Below, in pieces: positions 15,185 to 19,221 of a stretch of 19,221 bases of DNA. Position numbers and translations under genes: made by a program. The DNA is taken from the NCBI GenBank assembly GCA_945874115.1, contig CAMCFD010000022.1, forward strand, positions 1-19,221, read 5' to 3'. Numbering within the stretch: position 1 is the first letter of the stretch; every line of letters begins with the position of its first letter. The DNA comes from Rickettsia typhi (GTDB lineage Bacteria; Pseudomonadota; Alphaproteobacteria; Rickettsiales; UBA1997). The notes below the pieces were generated by a model, which was not told where the DNA came from, ran no database searches, and worked only from the letters and a program-made list of their open reading frames with translations.

Positions 15185-16324
15185 CTATGGAAGATTGACG
15201 CCAGAAGATGTAGAAGCTGCTCTTGCTGCTACTTTTCCTTCCCATGTCTGACCCTCTGTGCTTTCTCTAGCAACTGGTTGCGAATCTTTAGGTGGCGGCA
15301 CCCTATCAGCCCATGATTGTTGTTCGGATTTTTGCTCGCGAGGGCTTGAACTTTTTTGCGCTGTTTTTACGGCATTTTCGGCGCGGCTGTGGTCTTGTCC
15401 ATCTTGGCCAGCTTTTAATTTTTGATCCATAGTTGCCAAAACATCTTTTATTTCAGGATCATTGTAAAAAATACTTTTGTTGTTTTCTTGCGCTTGTTTT
15501 TTAAGCATGTTCGATTCGTGAAGCGCAATTGATGATATTGCTGAAGCTACACCAATAATCGCGTTGTCGCTTTTTGCTTTATTTCCCCAGTTTAACATTA
15601 ACTCTTTTGTTTCTTGATTGCAAAAGCGCTCTCCGCCTTTTTCACCGAGAGAAATTGAAGCAATTGCACCCGCGATAGCACCTCTGGCGTCGTCACCATC
15701 TTTACCTTTGGCGCCGTCCATTTTCTCGGCCATCGTCATGATGAAATCGTAAGTTTCTTTGTCATCATATAATTCGGCCGGACCTTCTAAGCCATTTTCT
15801 TTTGCATATTTTCTTTGCTCGTGAAGTTGCCAGTTAACACTTGCAATTGCGCCAAAAACTGAGGCTACAGCAACGGCGCTCGTCGCATTTTTAGCCATCT
15901 CAATCAAAGTTTCCTTCGCATCTTGTCCAGCAAAAAGCCCATCTTTATCTTTGTCAACTTTGCTTTTAGAAAGATCTGATAAAGCACCTGAAATGGCTTT
16001 AATAGAATGATGATCGTTGACAGTTTTCGCCCAGTTGATTAATAAACTTTTAGCTTCAAGCGCGGCTTCACCTTGCGCTAAATCTGGATTATTCTTTAAA
16101 ATATTACCAAGTGCACCGGACATGTTTCTTCGACCTATTTCGTCTTTATCATTGTCAGCGTTGAGTTTTCGAGAGGCAGCCAAAATTGTATCGAGATTTT
16201 CTTTTGTTGCAAGACTCGCTGTCAGATTTTCATCGGCTATGGCAAGGTTGAATAATCCTGCGACAAGGCCTTGATCTCTAATCTTAAGATTTGGTGACGA
16301 CAAAGAATCCATCATTTTTTTCAT
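15185..16324 (-). CDS. Helical-repeat protein, C-terminal part (3' side of a frameshifted gene)
   Basis: This 379-aa frame is the downstream part of a gene that begins at 16983. Coding sequence continues in frame upstream of ATG 16324 to about 16438, adding IDVGAKESTDIGSLAFAINC and the next 18 residues, which join smoothly to the upstream fragment. It contains about seven degenerate helical repeats of 30-55 residues with a pattern like DKETxDxLxxMAxK followed by an Ala-rich IAxAIxxIA helix: TKENLDTILAASRK, AKETLIEMAKN, DKETYDFIMTMAEKM, TKELMLNWGNK and DPEIKDVLATMDQK. From about residue 321 a low-complexity tail rich in Ser, Gln, Pro and Ala carries two similar motifs, QQSWADRV and GQTWEGKV. 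No signal peptide, membrane segment or enzyme motif is seen. I recognise no family; an alpha-solenoid scaffold or a secreted effector is possible. Confidence 0.75.
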   Translation of the reverse strand: MKKMMDSLSSPNLKIRDQGLVAGLFNLAIADENLTASLATKENLDTILAASRKLNADNDKDEIGRRNMSGALGNILKNNPDLAQGEAALEAKSLLINWAKTVNDHHSIKAISGALSDLSKSKVDKDKDGLFAGQDAKETLIEMAKNATSAVAVASVFGAIASVNWQLHEQRKYAKENGLEGPAELYDDKETYDFIMTMAEKMDGAKGKDGDDARGAIAGAIASISLGEKGGERFCNQETKELMLNWGNKAKSDNAIIGVASAISSIALHESNMLKKQAQENNKSIFYNDPEIKDVLATMDQKLKAGQDGQDHSRAENAVKTAQKSSSPREQKSEQQSWADRVPPPKDSQPVARESTEGQTWEGKVAARAASTSSGVNLP

Positions 16325-16761
16325 AACTTCAGGATCACTCGTAAACGGTTTTTCTTTTTTCGAAACAAAGCCCTGATGACAATTAATCGCGAAAGCAAGA
16401 CTTCCAATGTCAGTACTTTCTTTTGCACCTACATCGATTTCGTTTGATCGTTATCATAAAGATCTCGCGTAGATTTATCGCCAATGATAATTATATTCCC
16501 CATTGAATGAGCAATTCTGGCCCTCGCGCTTACATCTTTAGTTTTTTGCGCCATGTCGCTTAACGCATCAAAAGTTTCTTTGTCACCATAGGTGTCACTT
16601 TTTACATCTTCGCCGCTAGAAAGACGAGCGTTTTGAGCAGCACGATAATTGCGATAAATATTGTTAGAAATCGCAGACGCAATATTTGAAGTCGCTTTCG
16701 GGTCAGATTCTGGCGTAATTTCTTTTGACATCGCAATCAAAGTTGCCTTGGTTTCTATTTC
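15364..16761 (-). repeat. About nine degenerate helical repeats in the coding sequence
   Basis: Across both frames of the split gene, the protein shows recurrent units, each a DxE[T/I/V] start and amphipathic helix followed by an Ala/Ile helix. Clear boundaries are TYGDKETFDALSDMAQK, FTSDPEVMKKMM, TKENLDTILAASRK, DAKETLIEMAKN, LYDDKETYDFIMTMAEK, CNQETKELMLNWGNK and FYNDPEIKDVLATMDQK. The second helices include IASAISNNI, VAGLFNLAI, MSGALGNIL, ISGALSDLS, VFGAIASV, IAGAIASISL and VASAISSIAL. The repeats are diverged at the DNA level. Confidence 0.7.
16429..16453 (-). other. Frameshift junction (-1) in the helical-repeat gene
   Basis: The upstream frame ends at TAG 16429-16431 after Thr-Lys-Ser-Met. 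Shifting by -1 at or just before the AAA at 16438-16440 carries the protein into a frame that stays open to 15185. The downstream frame is closed by TGA-TAA just upstream of 16451, so the shift must lie in the short stretch CGATCAAACGAAATC. There is no long homopolymer and no classic X-XXY-YYZ slippery heptamer. Confidence 0.75.
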
Positions 16762-16983
16762 ATATTTAGCGTCGAAACCTTCGAATTGATTATCAAGAAC
16801 AGTCACATTTTCATCAACAACATTATTTTCTGGTAAAGCTTCAGAAAGTTCTGACTCTGGTTCTTTTTCAGGAAATCCCGCTAATGCACGTTCAGCAATT
16901 TTTGATTCAGCAATCGTTAACTTTTCACCCCTTTCTTTTCTTACTAAAATTTCTCGTATTCTTGCATTTGAGATTTCTGGCAT
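16429..16983 (-). CDS. Helical-repeat protein, N-terminal part (5' side of a frameshifted gene)
   Basis: This 184-aa frame is the beginning of the split gene; about 182 residues precede the shift, and the restored product would be about 599 aa. The N-terminus has a charged helix (RIREILVRKERGEKLTIAES) and an acidic linker (about 38-70). Two repeat units of the type seen downstream follow: TKATLIAMSKE with IASAISNNI, and DKETFDALSDMAQK with IAHSMGNIII. No signal peptide is present, so the protein is cytoplasmic or leaves by a non-Sec route. The gene has a strong promoter at 17020-17047 and no Shine-Dalgarno sequence (AATAAAAAAGCG before ATG). Coding character persists on both sides of the shift without other stops, so a recent mutation, a sequencing error or recoding are all possible. 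I do not recognise the family. Confidence 0.7.
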   Translation of the reverse strand: MPEISNARIREILVRKERGEKLTIAESKIAERALAGFPEKEPESELSEALPENNVVDENVTVLDNQFEGFDAKYEIETKATLIAMSKEITPESDPKATSNIASAISNNIYRNYRAAQNARLSSGEDVKSDTYGDKETFDALSDMAQKTKDVSARARIAHSMGNIIIIGDKSTRDLYDNDQTKSM

Positions 16984-17019
16984 CGCTTTTTTATTTGTTA
17001 ATGTTAAAACTATCGAAAC

Positions 17020-17047
17020 ATAATATTTAAAAAAACAATATTGTCAA
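17020..17047 (-). promoter_or_regulatory. Sigma-70 promoter for the helical-repeat gene
   Basis: On the minus strand TTGACA (17042-17047) and TATTAT (17020-17025) are separated by 16 bp. The start would be near 17013, giving a leader of about 30 nt. A 10-bp palindrome, ACAATATTGT (17035-17044), overlaps the -35 and could be an operator. Confidence 0.7.
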
Positions 17048-17075
17048 TTAAATTAGGATTTTCACAAAAAACAAA

Positions 17076-18305
17076 CTACAATCCTTTCACTTTTCCAATC
17101 GCCGCAAATGTCGAACTCTCTGGATTTTTGAAAAATTTTTGTGCCAAATTAGTGACGTCTTTTTTGCTTATTTTGAGAATTTTTTGCAGAACTTCATCAC
17201 TTGAAATAATGCGATCGTGAGTTAAGATATTCGAGCCGAGTTTTTGCATTCTAGAACTCGTGCTTTCTTTTGCCATCAATATTCCCGCTTCGAATTGGGT
17301 TTTGGCGCGTTTTAATTCTTCGTCCGAAATTTTCTCGCAAACTTTTTCGATTTCGCTTTTTGTCGCCGCAATTAATTCTTTAGTTTTTTCGGGCGTTGTT
17401 CCGCCATAAATTCCGAAAATTCCACTATCTTGATGAGTATAATTAAAGGCATAAATTGAGTAAGCTAAGCCACGATTTTCACGGACTTCTTGAAATAATC
17501 GCGATGACATTCCTCCTCCCAAAATTGACGCCAAAATTTGCGCACAGTGATAATTTTTATCTTTATAAGACAAACCTTCAAAGCCCATAACCAAATTAAT
17601 TTGCTCAAGTTTTCTTTCTTTCAAAAATTTTCCACCTTTATATTTTCCGACTTCTGGCGTTTTTACTTTAGGGTTTCCCAAATTGTTGAAATATTTTTCG
17701 CCCCATTTTACCAAATCTTTTTGCTTGATATTTCCGGCCGCAACCAGCGCCATATTTGAACAGCTATATTGTTTTGCAATGTAATCAACAAAATGTTCGC
17801 GCTTGAATTTTTTGATGTTTTTAACCGGCCCAAGAATTGATCTTCCTAGCGCTTGCGAAGGAAAAGCGGCTTCTTGAAAATAATCAAAAACGATGTCGTC
17901 GGGCGTGTCGTTTGTCATCGCGATTTCTTGCAAAATGACGCCGCGCTCTTTTTCAAGCTCGACTTCATCAAAGGTTGAGTTTTGTAAAATATCGGCCAAA
18001 AATTCGACGGCAAATTCGGCGTGCTGCTTCAAAACTTTAACGTAATAAACCGTTCTTTCCTTAGAGGTGTAAGCGTTTATGCGCCCTCCGATATTTTCGA
18101 ATTCTTCAGCAATTTGACGCGCATTTCTGGTTTTTGTGCCCTTAAAGGCCATGTGTTCAAGAAAATGTGAAATGCCGTTTATTTCAATTGATTCGTTGCG
18201 ACTTCCCGTTCCTACAAAAACGCCAATTGAGACGGTTTCTACGTCCTTCATTTCATCCGCAGCAATTCTTAAGCCATTTTTTAATGTAGATATTTCTTGA
18301 GTCAT
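17076..18305 (-). CDS. M16 family zinc peptidase (processing-peptidase type)
   Basis: This 409-aa protein is a complete M16B metallopeptidase. The inverted zinc motif HFLEH spans residues 47-51, giving zinc ligands His47 and His51 and catalytic Glu50. The distal ligand Glu127 lies 76 residues on, in ERGVILQEIAM. The second half has the glycine-rich LGGGMSSRLFQEVRENRGLAYSI segment, which contributes substrate binding. Family relatives include the mitochondrial processing peptidase beta subunit and single-chain rickettsial peptidases, which cleave short basic or presequence-like peptides. No signal peptide is visible, so it probably acts in the cytoplasm, though relatives vary. The ATG at 18305 gives the usual short N-terminus (MTQEISTLKNGLRI). 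The gene has a perfect-consensus promoter and stands alone. Confidence 0.95.
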   Translation of the reverse strand: MTQEISTLKNGLRIAADEMKDVETVSIGVFVGTGSRNESIEINGISHFLEHMAFKGTKTRNARQIAEEFENIGGRINAYTSKERTVYYVKVLKQHAEFAVEFLADILQNSTFDEVELEKERGVILQEIAMTNDTPDDIVFDYFQEAAFPSQALGRSILGPVKNIKKFKREHFVDYIAKQYSCSNMALVAAGNIKQKDLVKWGEKYFNNLGNPKVKTPEVGKYKGGKFLKERKLEQINLVMGFEGLSYKDKNYHCAQILASILGGGMSSRLFQEVRENRGLAYSIYAFNYTHQDSGIFGIYGGTTPEKTKELIAATKSEIEKVCEKISDEELKRAKTQFEAGILMAKESTSSRMQKLGSNILTHDRIISSDEVLQKILKISKKDVTNLAQKFFKNPESSTFAAIGKVKGL

Positions 18306-18335
18306 TTTAGTCTAATTTTGTTAAAATTTCATAAA

Positions 18336-18364
18336 ATTATAACATATTAAAGAATTATTGTCAA
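18336..18364 (-). promoter_or_regulatory. Perfect-consensus promoter for the M16 peptidase
   Basis: On the minus strand TTGACA (18359-18364) and TATAAT (18336-18341) are perfect consensus hexamers at the ideal 17-bp spacing. The start would be near 18329, about 24 nt before the ATG. Confidence 0.85.
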
Positions 18365-18499
18365 ATTATGAGTTTTTTATGGTTTTTTATTAATATTTTA
18401 GTGATTTTAAGAGTTTTTTAGGTATTTTTTGTAAAAAATCTAGAATTTTAGTGGAATTTTGTTAAAAATGTTGTTTTTTAAGCTTTTGAAAAATAACTA

Positions 18500-18527
18500 T
18501 TTTTTAGCTAGAATTTTAGCTAAAAAA
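18500..18527. repeat. 11-bp inverted repeat in the intergenic region
   Basis: TTTTTTAGCTA (18500-18510) and TAGCTAAAAAA (18517-18527) are exact reverse complements around a 6-nt loop. As at 15099-15146, the T run is on the 5' side of the stem, so it does not look like an intrinsic terminator. Confidence 0.6.
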
Positions 18528-18574
18528 CCAACGAATGCGTCATTTTATTTTTCACAAATCGCTAAATTTTATAC

Positions 18575-18602
18575 TTACAAAATAAAAATTAGTAGATAAA
18601 AT
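18575..18602 (+). promoter_or_regulatory. Probable promoter for the histidine decarboxylase gene
   Basis: TTACAA (18575-18580) and TAAAAT (18597-18602) are separated by 16 bp. The start would be near 18609, about 26 nt before the ATG. The hexamers are weaker than at the other genes. Confidence 0.45.
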
Positions 18603-18634
18603 ACGGTTCAAAATAGCAATTAGAAACTAAAATT

Positions 18635-19221
18635 ATGCAAAATCAAAAAGATCAGGAATATCTTAATAATTATATTAAAAAAGTTAAAGAAAGATCAGAT
18701 GAAATGCTTGGCTATCCGATTGCCAAAGATTTTGATTATTCAGAATTATACGAACTTCTTAAATATCCGCTGAATAATTTGGGTGACCCGCTGGTCGAGT
18801 CAACTTATGACTTAAACTCGCGCTCGATTGAACGTGAAGTTGTGAGTTTTTTCGCCGATTTATTTAAGGCGCCGAAAGAAAATTCTTGGGGATATGTTAC
18901 AAATGGCGGCTCGGAGGGGAATTTATATGCGCTTTATTTGGCACGCGAACTTTATCCAAACGGAATGGTTTATTTCTCGGAAGCTACACATTATAGTGTT
19001 CAGAAGAATATTCATTTGCTGAATATGGAATCGATCACGATTCGCGCGCAAGCAAATGGCGAGATTGATTATGAAGATTTGCGCGAGGCAATTCACCAGC
19101 ATCGCGATCGTCCGGCGATTGTTTTTGCTAACATCGGAACAACAATGACCGAAGCAAAAGATGACATTTCTAAGATAAAAATCGCGCTAAAAAATTCGGC
19201 GATTCGCAATTTTTATATTCA
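18635..19221 (+). CDS. hdc: PLP-dependent histidine decarboxylase (partial, 3' end outside window)
   Basis: The frame is open from ATG 18635 to the window end, giving 195 residues, roughly half of the usual 380. It matches group II PLP decarboxylases of the bacterial histidine decarboxylase type: DLNSRSIEREVVSFFADLF, the phosphate-binding GYVTNGGSEGNLYALYLAREL (about 86-106), and YFSEATHYSVQKNI, whose His119 stacks on the cofactor in this family. ANGEIDYEDL and AIVFANIGTTMTEAKDDI follow. The PLP-binding lysine lies beyond the window. The reaction would be histidine to histamine plus CO2; a related amino acid is possible because the substrate-selecting residues are not all visible. The gene has its own probable promoter, no Shine-Dalgarno sequence, and diverges from the M16 peptidase. 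Confidence 0.88.
   Translation, partial: MQNQKDQEYLNNYIKKVKERSDEMLGYPIAKDFDYSELYELLKYPLNNLGDPLVESTYDLNSRSIEREVVSFFADLFKAPKENSWGYVTNGGSEGNLYALYLARELYPNGMVYFSEATHYSVQKNIHLLNMESITIRAQANGEIDYEDLREAIHQHRDRPAIVFANIGTTMTEAKDDISKIKIALKNSAIRNFYI

Larger units (their letters stand above)
18306..18634. other. A/T-rich intergenic region between the M16 peptidase and histidine decarboxylase genes
   Basis: These 329 bases hold no gene. They contain divergent promoters (18336-18364 minus, 18575-18602 plus), an inverted repeat (18500-18527), a short A/T hairpin (18424-18439) and small direct repeats: GAGTTTTTTA at 18370 and 18411, ATTTTAGTG at 18395 and 18445, and CTAGAATTTTAG at 18440 and 18508. One strand is strongly T-rich from 18371 to 18517. 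Confidence 0.7.

Noticed and set aside
16017..16274. 85-codon plus-strand frame opposite the helical-repeat gene
   Set aside because: It is an antisense shadow of the Ala/Ser-rich repeats and has no independent support.
1..19221. CRISPR array, insertion sequence, toxin-antitoxin pair, phage genes or defence system
   Set aside because: No regularly spaced repeats, transposase motifs, paired small genes or nuclease/helicase cassettes were found. Most of the window is ordinary housekeeping content.

Overview
The window is an AT-rich stretch of a bacterial chromosome, most likely from an alphaproteobacterium and plausibly one of the reduced, host-associated lineages such as Rickettsiales-like or Holosporales-like bacteria. 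This is inferred from protein families: the very large NAD-glutamate dehydrogenase (about 1600 aa), the alphaproteobacterial form of ribosomal protein S4, the argS-SPOR gene pair, an M16 peptidase of the mitochondrial-processing-peptidase type, and the divergent rsmI/lpoA-like pair. No phage, plasmid, insertion sequence or CRISPR array was seen. Genes mostly start after A/T-rich leaders without a Shine-Dalgarno sequence. Several have close matches to the sigma-70 consensus upstream.

Layout: (1) 1-312, the C-terminal ACT domain of a prephenate dehydratase, cut by the window edge. (2) 313-1289, rpsD behind a consensus promoter and a long leader, closed by a strong terminator. (3) 1337-2047, a DUF1993 gene behind a strong promoter and a 170-nt leader that can fold. 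It converges on (4) an MsbA-like ABC exporter at 2091-3878, with a shared stem-loop between them. (5) 4005-6671, argS followed by a translationally coupled SPOR-domain protein, then a small secreted protein of unknown function. (6) 7214-12774 on the minus strand: infC, the giant glutamate dehydrogenase and tRNA-Leu(GAG). (7) rsmI (minus) and an LpoA-like lipoprotein (plus), whose start codons overlap in one CATG. (8) 15185-17047 (minus), an unfamiliar helical-repeat gene split by a frameshift. (9) 17076-18364 (minus), the M16 peptidase. (10) 18635 to the end, the first 195 codons of a PLP-dependent histidine decarboxylase.

Most genes are housekeeping: translation (rpsD, argS, infC, rsmI, tRNA-Leu), envelope (ABC exporter, SPOR, LpoA-like lipoprotein) and amino-acid metabolism (prephenate dehydratase, glutamate dehydrogenase, histidine decarboxylase). 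The least ordinary content is the repeat-protein gene at 15185-16983. After correcting a -1 shift near 16438 it encodes about 599 residues: roughly nine degenerate helical repeats and a low-complexity tail with two similar Trp motifs. It has its own strong promoter and no family I recognise. The histidine decarboxylase and the folded DUF1993 leader are the next most interesting items.
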